Shown piece after piece: positions 36,168 through 45,292 of a stretch of DNA of 64,000 nucleotides. Within the stretch, counting starts at the first letter, position 1. Every line of letters begins with the position of its first letter. Below the pieces are notes generated by a model. It did no database searches and was not told the DNA's origin. It worked only from the letters and a program-made list of their open reading frames with translations. The position numbers and the translations under genes were made by a program. Source of the stretch: Acuticoccus sediminis (GTDB lineage: Bacteria > Pseudomonadota > Alphaproteobacteria > Rhizobiales > Amorphaceae); assembly GCF_003258595.1 (NCBI RefSeq), contig NZ_QHHQ01000004.1, positions 434,001-498,000 of the forward strand. Direction: 5' to 3'.

Positions 36168-37424
36168 TTACTCGATGCCGGCCGCAGCGAGACCGTTCTC
36201 GAAGTAGAAGGTCGACTGGTTGGGATTCGCGTCGAGGTCGCACACGAGCAGCGTGTCGGACGGCGGCTGCGCGTCGAACTCCTCGATGATCTCGATCTTC
36301 TGGTTCTTGATCTCGCCGATGTAGACGTTCTGGACGAGGTGGTTCGTCTTCGGCTCGATGGTGAGGTGGCCGCTCGGCCCGTCGAAGCTGACGGGGCTCC
36401 TGAGCGCCTCGATGACCGCAGCGCGGTCCGCGGTGCCGGCCTTCTTCACGCCCTCGGCCCACAGGTAGACGCCCTCGTAGGAGCGGGCCGTGGTCTCGCC
36501 GACATAGGGGATCTCGTCGGAACTCGAGGCGCGCAGCTTCTCGATGAAGTCCTTGTTGGCGGGCGTGTCGATCTCCTCGAAGTAGGCGTAGCAGAGGAGC
36601 ATGCCCTCCGCCGCCTCGGGCGAGACGAGGAGGTGCTCGCCGCCGAGGCCGAAGGTGGTCGAGGCGAGCGGGATCTGCGTGGTGAGCCCGGCGCCGGCGT
36701 ACTGGCGGTAGAAGGAAATGTGCGCCGCGCCGACCAGCGCCGACATCACGAAGTCCGGCTTGGCGGCCTGGATCTTCTGGATCGAGGGGCCGAAGTTGGA
36801 GACGTCGAGCGGGAAGAACTCGATGTCCACCGTCTCGCCGCCGTTGTCGGCGACGTACTTCTTCACCCACTGCGCGGTGATCTGGCCGTAGTTGTAGTCC
36901 GCGGCGACGACGTAGACCTTCGGGCCCCACTTCTTCATCGCGTAGGGGACGAGCTTCTCGACCGTCTGCGCCGGGGTGGAGCCGGTGCAGAAGTTGTTCA
37001 TGTCGCACACCCCGCCCTCGTAGAGCGTGTTGTAGAAGTAGAGCGACTGGTAGCGGTTGAGGAGCGGACGGATCGCCTCGCGCGAGGCGGAGGTGATGCC
37101 GGCGTGGACGACGTCGGCCCGGTCGCCGGCCGCGGCCTGGGTGGCGAACTGGGTGTAGAACTGGATCGTCGTCTGCGGGTCGTAGGAGATCATCTCGATC
37201 TGCCGGTCGACGAGGCCGCCCGCCGCGTTGATCTCGTCGACGGCCAACTTGGTCGCCGCCAGCATCGGCCGGCCGAGGAGGTCGAGGCCGCCGGACTGGT
37301 CGAGGATCGCCACGAGCTTGATCGGGTCGGCGGCTGCCGCGCGGCCGATCAGGGCGGGTGCGGCCAGCGCCATGGAGGCGGCGGAGGCGCCCTTCAGTAG
37401 CGTGCGGCGGTTCAAGCTCATCAT
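36168..37424 (-). CDS. urtA: Periplasmic amide/urea-type substrate-binding protein (UrtA/FmdD/AmiC-like)
   Basis: A 418-residue type-I periplasmic binding protein. The N-terminus is a Tat-type signal ('LNRRTLLKGASAASMALAAP'), with a predicted cleavage near 'GRAAAADPIK'. Mature-protein motifs 'GPSGHLTIEPKTNHLVQNVY' and 'VVAADYNYGQITAQWVKKY' place it with AmiC, FmdD and UrtA rather than leucine-binding LivJ. Ligands are therefore likely short amides or urea. Two start ATGs (37424, 37421) follow a GAGGGGG site. The amidase genes at the end of the operon favour an amide ligand. Confidence 0.88.
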   Translation of the reverse strand: MMSLNRRTLLKGASAASMALAAPALIGRAAAADPIKLVAILDQSGGLDLLGRPMLAATKLAVDEINAAGGLVDRQIEMISYDPQTTIQFYTQFATQAAAGDRADVVHAGITSASREAIRPLLNRYQSLYFYNTLYEGGVCDMNNFCTGSTPAQTVEKLVPYAMKKWGPKVYVVAADYNYGQITAQWVKKYVADNGGETVDIEFFPLDVSNFGPSIQKIQAAKPDFVMSALVGAAHISFYRQYAGAGLTTQIPLASTTFGLGGEHLLVSPEAAEGMLLCYAYFEEIDTPANKDFIEKLRASSSDEIPYVGETTARSYEGVYLWAEGVKKAGTADRAAVIEALRSPVSFDGPSGHLTIEPKTNHLVQNVYIGEIKNQKIEIIEEFDAQPPSDTLLVCDLDANPNQSTFYFENGLAAAGIE

Positions 37425-37450
37425 CTGTCCCCCTCTGGGCGCGGCGCCGC

Positions 37451-39073
37451 TCATTCGGCGGCCTCGCTGGTCGTTCCGTCCTTGCCGGAAGCCTTGCCGG
37501 GCCTGCCGCCCGTCAGACCGCTGGTGACACGGTCCATGCTGCCGGAGATGTTCATGCCGATGTCCTCGCCGAGCTTCTGGACGGCGGGGAGCTGCAGCGC
37601 CATCGACAGGATCCCGTCGACGACCTGGTTGACCATCGGCCCGTCGCCGCCGCCCCCTCCGCCGCCACCGCCCGCGACGGGGCCGAAGCCGGAGACGTGG
37701 TTGATGCGGATGGAGTCGATCTTCTCGGCCGGGCGGACCATCTCGCGCACCACCTCGGGCAGCGCCTCGACCTTGGCGAGGTCCAGCTTCATCTTGATGA
37801 TCGCGTCGGACTGGGCGTTCTCGGCGGCGTAGAGCGCGCTCTCGCCCTCGGCCTTGGCGAGGAGCTCGGCCTTGATCGCGTCGGCCTTGGTGCGGGTCGC
37901 CTCGGCTTCGGCGGCGGCCATCGCGCGCACCGTCGACGCCTCGGAGGCGACGCGCGTGTCGTCCACGGCGGCCTCCTCCTCGGCCTTGATGATGGCGAGC
38001 GCCTTGACGCGCTCGGCGGTTGCCTTCTCGCGCGCGGTCTCGACCCCCTCGCGCGCCGCGGCCTCGTCGGCGATGGCCGTCTGGGCGGCGGCAGCGGCGA
38101 CGGCCTCCTCCGACGTCTTCGCGGCGAGCTTGATCTCGGTGTCGGCGCGTGCGGTCTGCACGGCGAGCCTGGACTGGAGCGAAAGCTCGTCGATCTCGCG
38201 GTCGGACTGGATCTGCTTGGCGCGGACCTCCATGTCGCGGCGGATGCGGGCGTACTCGCGCCGCTCCTCCGCCTCGGACTGGCGCTCGGCGGTCTCGGCC
38301 ATGGTCCGGGCACGCTGGCTCTCGATGGAGAGGCTCTGGGCGAGCTGCGCCTCTTCCTCCTCCTGCTCGATGACGAGCTTGCGCTTGGTGGCGTCGAGGT
38401 GGGACTGGCGCACCGCGACATCGGCGGCGTCCTCGATCTCGGCCCGCTCGCGGCGGTTGGTGGCGATCACCTCGGCGAGGCGGCGCATGCCGACGGCGTT
38501 GAACGCGTTGTTCTGGTCGAGCGAGGCGAAGGGCGTCTGGTCGAGCCGGGTCAGCGACACCGCCTCGAGGACGAGGCCGTTGGCGGCGACGCGGTCGGCG
38601 AGCGCCCCGGTGACCTCGGCGACGTAGCGGCCACGATTGTCCTGCAGCTCGTCCATCGTGTACGTGGCGGCCACCGAGAGCAGCGCGTCGACGAGCTTGC
38701 CTTCGAGGAGGTCCTCCACGTCCGACGCGCGCACCTTGCCGCCGAGCGCCTGCGCGGCGGTGGCGACGCCGTCGTCGCTCGGCTGGACGCGCACGTAGAA
38801 CTCGGCCGTCGCGTCGATGCGCAGGCGGTCCTTGGTGATGATCGACTTCTCACCCGTGCGCTCCACCTCGAGGCGCATCGTCTTCATGTTCACTTCGGCG
38901 ACGCGGTGGACGATCGGCAGGCTGAGCGCACCGCCGTCGAGGACCACCCGCTGACCGCCGAGACCGGTGCGCACCAGCGCCGTCTCGCGTGTCGCCTTCA
39001 CGTAGAAGCGGTTGAGGAAGAGGATCGCCACGACGACGATCACGAGGATCAAGAGAAGGATGATCCAGCCCAC
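37451..39073 (-). CDS. Flotillin-like SPFH/Band 7 protein (YqiK family)
   Basis: A 540-residue membrane scaffold. An N-terminal membrane helix ('WIILLLILVIVVVAILFL') is followed by the SPFH domain (~30-200; 'VKATRETALVRTGLGGQRVV', 'TKDRLRIDATAEFYVRV'), a long Ala/Glu/Arg coiled coil (~210-430), and a Gly-rich tail ('GPVAGGGGGGGGGDGP'). I prefer GTG 39073 over GTG 39079 because the AAGGGGG site then has proper spacing. The stop lies 26 bases before the amide-transporter binding-protein gene, so it is the first gene of that operon. That linkage is unusual. It may organise the transporter in the membrane, but this is inference. Confidence 0.88.
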   Translation of the reverse strand: MGWIILLLILVIVVVAILFLNRFYVKATRETALVRTGLGGQRVVLDGGALSLPIVHRVAEVNMKTMRLEVERTGEKSIITKDRLRIDATAEFYVRVQPSDDGVATAAQALGGKVRASDVEDLLEGKLVDALLSVAATYTMDELQDNRGRYVAEVTGALADRVAANGLVLEAVSLTRLDQTPFASLDQNNAFNAVGMRRLAEVIATNRRERAEIEDAADVAVRQSHLDATKRKLVIEQEEEEAQLAQSLSIESQRARTMAETAERQSEAEERREYARIRRDMEVRAKQIQSDREIDELSLQSRLAVQTARADTEIKLAAKTSEEAVAAAAAQTAIADEAAAREGVETAREKATAERVKALAIIKAEEEAAVDDTRVASEASTVRAMAAAEAEATRTKADAIKAELLAKAEGESALYAAENAQSDAIIKMKLDLAKVEALPEVVREMVRPAEKIDSIRINHVSGFGPVAGGGGGGGGGDGPMVNQVVDGILSMALQLPAVQKLGEDIGMNISGSMDRVTSGLTGGRPGKASGKDGTTSEAAE

Positions 39074-39202
39074 AGGCACCCCCTTGTTACGGAAGCGGGT
39101 TTTGCAACGACTGTGCCAAGCGCGTGAGATGGGACACGCCGTTCAGGGCCCGGGGGGCCGCCGGCCGCGAGCGTCGCTGCGGCATCATTGCGCATCACGC
39201 AC

Positions 39203-39218
39203 GTGAAATAAGTTTCAC
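39203..39218. promoter_or_regulatory. Palindrome GTGAAA-N4-TTTCAC in the divergent flotillin/TRAP gap
   Basis: A 6-bp inverted repeat with a four-base spacer lies in the 269-base gap between the flotillin/amide operon (minus) and the TRAP operon (plus). The size suits a dimeric helix-turn-helix repressor such as a GntR or LacI member, but no regulator gene is adjacent. Confidence 0.35.
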
Positions 39219-39342
39219 CACAGGGGGTTGGCCGAGGCCGCGTCCGGCGCTTCGCCTACGACCAAAGTCTCACATGGCATGCAATCTGCTCTTCGATGAG
39301 GCGCATCCCTAGCGACCCACGTCCCCCACATGAGGAGCAGTC

Positions 39343-40434
39343 ATGAAGAGACGGGAATTCTTGGCCGGCGCCGCCGGCATCACCGCCGCCGCCGGAACCC
39401 TCGCCGCGCCGCACATCGCGAAGGCACAGTCGAGCTTCTCCTGGAAGATGACCAACGCCTACGGGCCGGGCTCGCCGTATTATGTGGAAGGTCCCGGCAG
39501 CCCGACGGACTTCTGCAAGAAGGTCGCCGCCCTCTCCGAGGGGCGCCTGCAGATTCAGCACTTCGCCGCCGGGGAACTGATCCCGGCGCTGGAAGGCTTC
39601 GACGCGGTGCAGAACGGCGTCGTCGAGATGAACGCGGCGAATGCCTACTTCTGGGCCGGCAAGATCCCCGCGGCCCAATATTTCACCACCGTGCCGTTCG
39701 GGATGGACGTGAAGGGCACCAACGCGTGGATGTACAACGGCGACGGCATCAAGCTGTGGCACGAGATGTACGAGCCGCTCGGCCTCATCGCCTTCCCGAT
39801 GGGCAACACCGGCGTGCAGATGACGGGCTGGTTCCGCAAGGAGATCAACTCGGTCGCCGACTTCGACGGCCTGAAGATGCGCATCCCCGGCCTCGCCGGT
39901 AAGGTCTACGCCAAGCTCGGCGTCAACGTGCAGCTGCTGCCGGGCGGCGAGATCTTCCCCGCGCTCGAGCGCGGCGTGATCGACGCGGCGGAGTTCGTCG
40001 GCCCCTACCAGGACCGCCGTCTCGGCCTGCAGAAGGCGGCGAAGTACTACTACACCACCGGCTGGCACGAGCCGAACAACGTCACCGAGCTGCTCATCAA
40101 CAAGGCGGCCTGGGACTCGCTGCCGGAGGACCTGCAGAACATCGTCACCAGCGTCGCCGCCGATTGCAACCTCATCAGCAACGCCTGGTGCGACGCCACC
40201 AATGCCGAGGCGATGGTCGACCTCGTCACCAACTTCGGCACCATCGCGCAGCCGTTGCCGGCCGAGGTCGTCGCCGAGCTGAAGACGATCACCGAGCAGA
40301 CGCTGGAGGAAGGCGCCGCCGCCGATCCGCAGACGCGCAAGGTCCACGACAACTACTTCGCCTTCAAGGAGCAGTACGGCGCGTGGGCGAAGCAGTCGCT
40401 GGAGCCGCTCCTGCCGCTCCTCTACAACTCCTGA
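39343..40434 (+). CDS. dctP: TRAP transporter substrate-binding protein (DctP/TakP-like)
   Basis: A 363-residue periplasmic binding protein with a Tat-type signal ('MKRREFLAGAAGITAAAGTL', cleavage near 'AKAQSS'). The carboxylate-clamp Arg lies in 'DFDGLKMRIPGLAGKVY', and 'LLPGGEIFPALERGVIDAAE' and 'EFVGPYQDRRLGLQKAAKY' resemble the subgroup that binds 2-oxo acids or lactate (TakP type), often with Ca2+. The ligand is inferred at class level only. An AGGAG ribosome site precedes ATG 39343. It is first in a complete DctP-Q-M operon. Confidence 0.93.
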   Translation: MKRREFLAGAAGITAAAGTLAAPHIAKAQSSFSWKMTNAYGPGSPYYVEGPGSPTDFCKKVAALSEGRLQIQHFAAGELIPALEGFDAVQNGVVEMNAANAYFWAGKIPAAQYFTTVPFGMDVKGTNAWMYNGDGIKLWHEMYEPLGLIAFPMGNTGVQMTGWFRKEINSVADFDGLKMRIPGLAGKVYAKLGVNVQLLPGGEIFPALERGVIDAAEFVGPYQDRRLGLQKAAKYYYTTGWHEPNNVTELLINKAAWDSLPEDLQNIVTSVAADCNLISNAWCDATNAEAMVDLVTNFGTIAQPLPAEVVAELKTITEQTLEEGAAADPQTRKVHDNYFAFKEQYGAWAKQSLEPLLPLLYNS

Positions 40435-40447
40435 GCGCCCGCCTCTC

Positions 40448-40972
40448 TTGAGTGCTCTCATCAAAATCGCGGACGGGGCCGATCGCCTCGTCCGCATCGT
40501 CGGCGAGATCGTGGCGTGGAGCGGCCTCGTCATGGTCCTGCTCATCGCCTTCAACGTGATCGCCCGCTACTTCTTCTCCTACGGGCTGGTGGCGCTGCAG
40601 GAGCTCGAATGGCACCTGATGGCGGTGGGGGCGCTGTTCGGCATCTGCTACGCGCTCAACCGGCGGGAGGAGGTGCGGGTCGACGTCCTCTACGCGCGCT
40701 TTCCGCCGCGCGTGCAGCGTGCGATCGACATCCTCGGCAGCCTCCTCCTCGGCCTCATCGCGCTCAAGATCGCGTGGCTGTCGATCGGCTTCGTGACGCG
40801 GAGCTACGCGCTCGGCGAGGGGTCGGCCGACCCGGGCGGCCTCCCCGCCCGCTATGTGCTGAAGGCCGCGATCCCGGCCGCCTTCGTGCTCCTCGCCGTC
40901 CAGGCCTTCGCCCGCGTAGTGCACGACACCGCGACCCTCGCCGCCCGCCGCACCGACCCGACCGGACACTGA
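40448..40972 (+). CDS. dctQ: TRAP transporter small permease (DctQ-like)
   Basis: A 174-residue membrane protein with four helices. 'WSGLVMVLLIAFNVIARYF' and 'LVALQELEWHLMAVGALFGI' are the standard DctQ pattern with the conserved Glu-Trp. It starts with a TTG at 40448, 13 bases after the binding-protein stop, with no better in-frame ATG before the first helix. The large permease gene starts three bases after its stop. Confidence 0.92.
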   Translation: MSALIKIADGADRLVRIVGEIVAWSGLVMVLLIAFNVIARYFFSYGLVALQELEWHLMAVGALFGICYALNRREEVRVDVLYARFPPRVQRAIDILGSLLLGLIALKIAWLSIGFVTRSYALGEGSADPGGLPARYVLKAAIPAAFVLLAVQAFARVVHDTATLAARRTDPTGH

Positions 40973-40975
40973 CCC

Positions 40976-42301
<1,326 letters not shown>

Positions 42302-42346
42302 CCACCGGCCGGGACGCGTGACGTCCGCCGGTCCCCTCCGGGGGGC

Positions 42347-43513
42347 CTACCGGTCGGGGGCGGACCGCGCCCGTCCCGGCCGCCACCCGAACCAGCCACG
42401 CAGGCGGTAGAGAACAATGATGTTCCAGACGTGGCGGAGCTGGGCGGACAGGCTGTCGTGCTTGCGCGCCAGCAGGAGCCCCTCGGCCGCCCGCGCCGGG
42501 AAACGCAGACGCCTGCCCTGCCGCGCCAGTCGCCCGACGGCGACGCGGGCAATCCTGGTCGCCGTCGCGTCGCCCTCCGCCAGCACGGTGGCCGCGGCGC
42601 ATCGGGGGAGCAGGGAAAGCTCCTCGGCGACGAGGAGGCCGATGCGCAGCGTGCGCTCCGTCCCCCGCGCCCGGGACAGCACGAACGCCTCGCGCAGTGC
42701 CTCATCGCCGGCGGTGCGGACGGCGACGCTGAAGTCGAGGATCTTCTTCAGCGACACCCAGGAGTCCTTGGATAGCTCCGCCGCCCAGAACACGATCGCA
42801 TGCGGCGGGCTGAAGACGCGCACGGTTCCGCCGTCGAGGGCGACCGGGACGGCGTGCTCGCGCGCGGCCTCGAGGTCGAAGGTGATCCCGTGCCACGGCG
42901 CGGCGATGTCCCAGTGGATCTCGACCGCGAGCCCCTCCCCGCCGGCCCAGACGGTGAAGTGGTGGAGCCGCGCCAGCGTTTGCCACGGTTCGCGGGTGGC
43001 GCTCTCGGGGACCTCGTAGTCCGCAGGCAGCGCGGCGATGGCGGCGGAGAAGTCCGCGGCGCGGATGTAGACGTCGAGGTCCTTCACGGTGCGCGGCGCC
43101 CCGGGGCTGCGGTAGAGCGCGTCCGAGACGGCGCCCTTCGCGAAGGCCGCGTCGATCCCGGCGGCGGCGAAGGCGGCCGCGAGGCGGACGGTCTCGCGCC
43201 TCACCCTGTCGCGTTGCTCGACGATCCGGCCGACGAAGTGCTGCATCGCGGCGGCGAGATCCTCGGGCAGGTCCAGCCCGTCGCGAAGGCAGCGCGCGGC
43301 GACCTCGCCGACCACCTCGTGGTGGAGGGCAAAGCGGGCCATCGCCTCGAGGTCGACGCCGCCCGCGAGGACGCTGCCGGCCGCTCCCGCGTCGCCCGCG
43401 AGGCAATGGAGGACGAAGCGCTCCGCCGGCTCGAACTGCATCAGGCCGCTCGCCGTGACGGAGTCCCGGTGACGAGCGTCCCGGTCGATGGGGACGGTCA
43501 GGACGCTGCTCAT
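42347..43513 (-). CDS. Nucleotidyltransferase-like protein (NTP_transf_5 type) of the kinase/PqqD cassette
   Basis: A 388-residue protein whose central region has the layout of the uncharacterised nucleotidyltransferase family: Lys126 in 'GIDAAFAKGAVSDALY', then 'RTVKDLDVYIRAADF' with Asp145/Asp147 as the metal-binding DxD, and 'VEIHWDIAAPWHG' as the third strand motif (the HWD Asp). The C-terminus is helical and basic. Members of this family occur beside HprK-like kinases and PqqD-like or lasso-peptide proteins, with unproven chemistry. Its ATG overlaps the kinase stop (ATGA), so the two products are probably made in fixed ratio and may act on the same substrate. Confidence 0.78.
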   Translation of the reverse strand: MSSVLTVPIDRDARHRDSVTASGLMQFEPAERFVLHCLAGDAGAAGSVLAGGVDLEAMARFALHHEVVGEVAARCLRDGLDLPEDLAAAMQHFVGRIVEQRDRVRRETVRLAAAFAAAGIDAAFAKGAVSDALYRSPGAPRTVKDLDVYIRAADFSAAIAALPADYEVPESATREPWQTLARLHHFTVWAGGEGLAVEIHWDIAAPWHGITFDLEAAREHAVPVALDGGTVRVFSPPHAIVFWAAELSKDSWVSLKKILDFSVAVRTAGDEALREAFVLSRARGTERTLRIGLLVAEELSLLPRCAAATVLAEGDATATRIARVAVGRLARQGRRLRFPARAAEGLLLARKHDSLSAQLRHVWNIIVLYRLRGWFGWRPGRARSAPDR

Positions 43514-44709
43514 CGGCCGGCCTCGTCCGTCGCCGTGGGAAACAGGCCCCGGAAGACGGCGACGGCGTCCTCGCTCGCGCCGTAGCGCAGGCGGTAGCAG
43601 GGCGTCGCCTCGATGAAGCCGATCAACCCGTCGACCACGCTCGCGGTGAGCCGGGCCCGCCAGGCGAGGATGCTGGCGAGGAACTCGCCGAGTGCCTCCT
43701 CCGGCAGGAGACGGGTGAGCTCCGCTCCCGCCCCCGCCTCGAACGTCGGGAAGATGATGGCGCGCACCGGCTCGGGCGCCGAGTCCACGCGGGCGACGGA
43801 CAGGTACTTGATGACCTTGCCGTCGATCCGCCGGTGGACCGGCAGGGTCTCCAGCGCCGGGTGGATGGCCGTCATCGCCTCCCATGCCGCCGCCTTCACG
43901 CAAGTCGCCGCCGGCACCCCCTGCACCGTGGGCCCGTCGAGGCGGAAGAGCGCGAGATCGTCGGACAGGCAGTCCCAGCCTGCGCCGGCGAGCGTCAGGG
44001 CGAGGCACGACTTGCCGCTGCCGCTGCCGGCCGGGAGCAGCACCCCCCTGCCGCCGACGCTGACCACGGCGGCGTGCACGCAGGCGTCGAAATCGGTCCG
44101 GTTGATGGCCGCGTGGGTGAGCGCGGCCTTCACCTGCGACGCGACTTCCGCGATCTCCCCGCATTGCTCGGCGACCTCGCCGTCGACGAGGACACGGTAG
44201 CCGTCCGCGTCCTCGACGACCCGCGCCTCGACGCCGGCGCCGTCGGCCTGGCATTCCAGGTGGCCCATGGCGGAGAGGAAGCTCTCACGAAGTTTTGATG
44301 ACGGAAATGTAACGTCGAAGACGGTGCCCAGCAGGCCGACGCGAACGGGCGCGACCGGCGACGGCTCCCGGTCCGGCGCGGCGACGGCCCGCGCGGGATC
44401 CGGGCGCGGGGAATGGGCCGCAGGTTCGGGCGCGCCGGCCTCGACGAGACGGTCGAGCGAGGCGAGGATGCCGTCGACCGTCTGCCGGGCCTCGTCGCGC
44501 GAGACACCGAAATCGTCGGCGAACACGCGGACGATATCGTCCTCACCCAGCCCATCGTCGAGACAGCACCACAAGAATGCCGACTGGGCGTCGAGGGCGA
44601 AGACGGCTTCCCGGGCCGGGTCGAGCAGAAGAGCCGAACCTCCGATTGGGTGGAGCGTCAAGCATCGCTTCTGGTTTACTTCCCTAAAGTATGGCATTCC
44701 CTGATACAT
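43510..44709 (-). CDS. PqqD-like domain fused to HprK-like kinase
   Basis: A 399-residue two-domain protein. Residues ~15-95 match the PqqD/peptide-chaperone pattern ('GGSALLLDPAREAVFALDAQ', 'FGVSRDEARQTVDGILASL'), the type of domain that binds leader peptides of ribosomal peptides. After a Pro-rich linker, residues ~120-399 look like an HPr-kinase-like domain with P-loop 'LLPAGSGSGKSCLALTLAG' (~224-242) and Asp pair 'CLSDDLALFRL'. In other genomes the PqqD and kinase parts are often separate genes. The start is uncertain: ATG 44709, ATG 44697 or TTG 44721. The upstream region is shared with a divergent Tat-signal repeat protein, which is the obvious candidate substrate. Confidence 0.82.
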   Translation of the reverse strand: MYQGMPYFREVNQKRCLTLHPIGGSALLLDPAREAVFALDAQSAFLWCCLDDGLGEDDIVRVFADDFGVSRDEARQTVDGILASLDRLVEAGAPEPAAHSPRPDPARAVAAPDREPSPVAPVRVGLLGTVFDVTFPSSKLRESFLSAMGHLECQADGAGVEARVVEDADGYRVLVDGEVAEQCGEIAEVASQVKAALTHAAINRTDFDACVHAAVVSVGGRGVLLPAGSGSGKSCLALTLAGAGWDCLSDDLALFRLDGPTVQGVPAATCVKAAAWEAMTAIHPALETLPVHRRIDGKVIKYLSVARVDSAPEPVRAIIFPTFEAGAGAELTRLLPEEALGEFLASILAWRARLTASVVDGLIGFIEATPCYRLRYGASEDAVAVFRGLFPTATDEAGR

Positions 44710-44712
44710 TGC

Positions 44713-44741
44713 TTGACACAAAGCGCTCTTATTAATAACTA
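44713..44741 (+). promoter_or_regulatory. Candidate promoter for the repeat-peptide gene
   Basis: A perfect TTGACA (44713-44718) is followed after 17 bases by TAACTA, a poor -10. The segment 44713-44760 is clearly AT-richer than the surroundings (ATTAATAACTAACC), and it is the only control region between the divergent kinase and peptide genes. The -35 is convincing; the -10 is not. Confidence 0.35.
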
Positions 44742-44787
44742 ACCAGTAGCAAGCGCATTTGAGCCTTGCAAGCAGGGTGGCACCTTA

Positions 44788-45033
44788 ATGTCAAATGACA
44801 GCTGTGATCTTTCAAGGCGTAAATTTTTCCGCGACGCCTCGCATGTCGGCGCAGGCGCAGCAACAGTTTTATTGTTTTCGGCGACGACGGTTCCCAAGGC
44901 TCTCGCCGGCCACTACGGCCACTCGGGCGGTCCCCGTCCGGGTCACGGGACTCCTCCCGGCCATGGTGGCACCCCTCCTGGCCATGGCGGTACTCCGCCC
45001 GGCCACGGCGGCACCCCTCCGGGGCGGCATTAA
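44788..45033 (+). CDS. Small Tat-signal protein with C-terminal GTPPGHG repeats; candidate modified peptide
   Basis: An 81-residue protein. The N-terminal ~40 residues are a Tat signal ('DLSRRKFFRDASHVGAG', then 'AATVLLFSATTVPKALA'), so the mature part would be about 41 residues: 'GHYGHSGGPRPGH' and four tandem heptads of the GTPPGHG type, the last ending GRH. The mature part contains only Gly, His, Pro, Thr, Arg, Ser and Tyr. The AGGGTGG ribosome site lies seven bases before ATG 44788, and a strong terminator follows. It is divergent from the PqqD-kinase/nucleotidyltransferase pair. His-rich repeats could bind metal; Thr residues could be phosphorylation targets. No homologue is recognised. 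The overlapping +2 frame lacks any export or repeat logic. Confidence 0.78.
   Translation: MSNDSCDLSRRKFFRDASHVGAGAATVLLFSATTVPKALAGHYGHSGGPRPGHGTPPGHGGTPPGHGGTPPGHGGTPPGRH
44947..45030 (+). repeat. Four tandem 21-base coding repeats (GTPPGHG)
   Basis: Units at 44947-44967, 44968-44988, 44989-45009 and 45010-45030. The units differ mostly at synonymous positions (for example ACT/ACC for Thr and CCT/CCC/CCG for Pro). This shows selection on the peptide sequence rather than very recent DNA slippage. The last unit changes to GTPPGRH before the stop. Confidence 0.9.
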
Positions 45034-45146
45034 CCGCACCGGCTGAGGCGCTTCCCCCTCCGTTGGAGCGGGAGACGTGCTCAGGCCTGACCGCCGAACG
45101 ATACAAACAAAGCTGTGTTTGACGACTGACGATTGAACAGGTTTTT

Positions 45147-45194
45147 GGCGGGGCGATCCGGCACTCAGCTGCCGTGATCGACCCGCCTTCTTTA
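45147..45194 (+). terminator. Rho-independent terminator after the repeat-peptide gene
   Basis: Arms GGCGGG-G-CGATC-C-GGCA and TGCC-GT-GATCG-A-CCCGCC (45147-45187) form about 15 base pairs with one mismatch, a small bulge and a six-base loop. TTCTTTA follows on the plus strand. On the minus strand the stem is followed by A residues, so it serves the plus-strand peptide gene only. Confidence 0.7.
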
Positions 45195-45292
45195 TGTCGT
45201 CCGGCGAAATTCAAATCCGCTCCAAGATCCTCGGAGCGTTCCTCGCGCCACATCCATCGCCCGGTCGAACCGGGCGAGCTGACCTGGACCGG

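Noticed and set aside
44947-45030. Tandem 21-base repeats as a CRISPR or satellite
   Set aside because: Repeats are contiguous, in frame and have no spacers; they encode protein heptads.
44795-45046. Second frame over the repeat-peptide gene
   Set aside because: It lacks a signal peptide logic and its ribosome-site spacing is worse; the first frame has a clear Tat motif and regular repeats.
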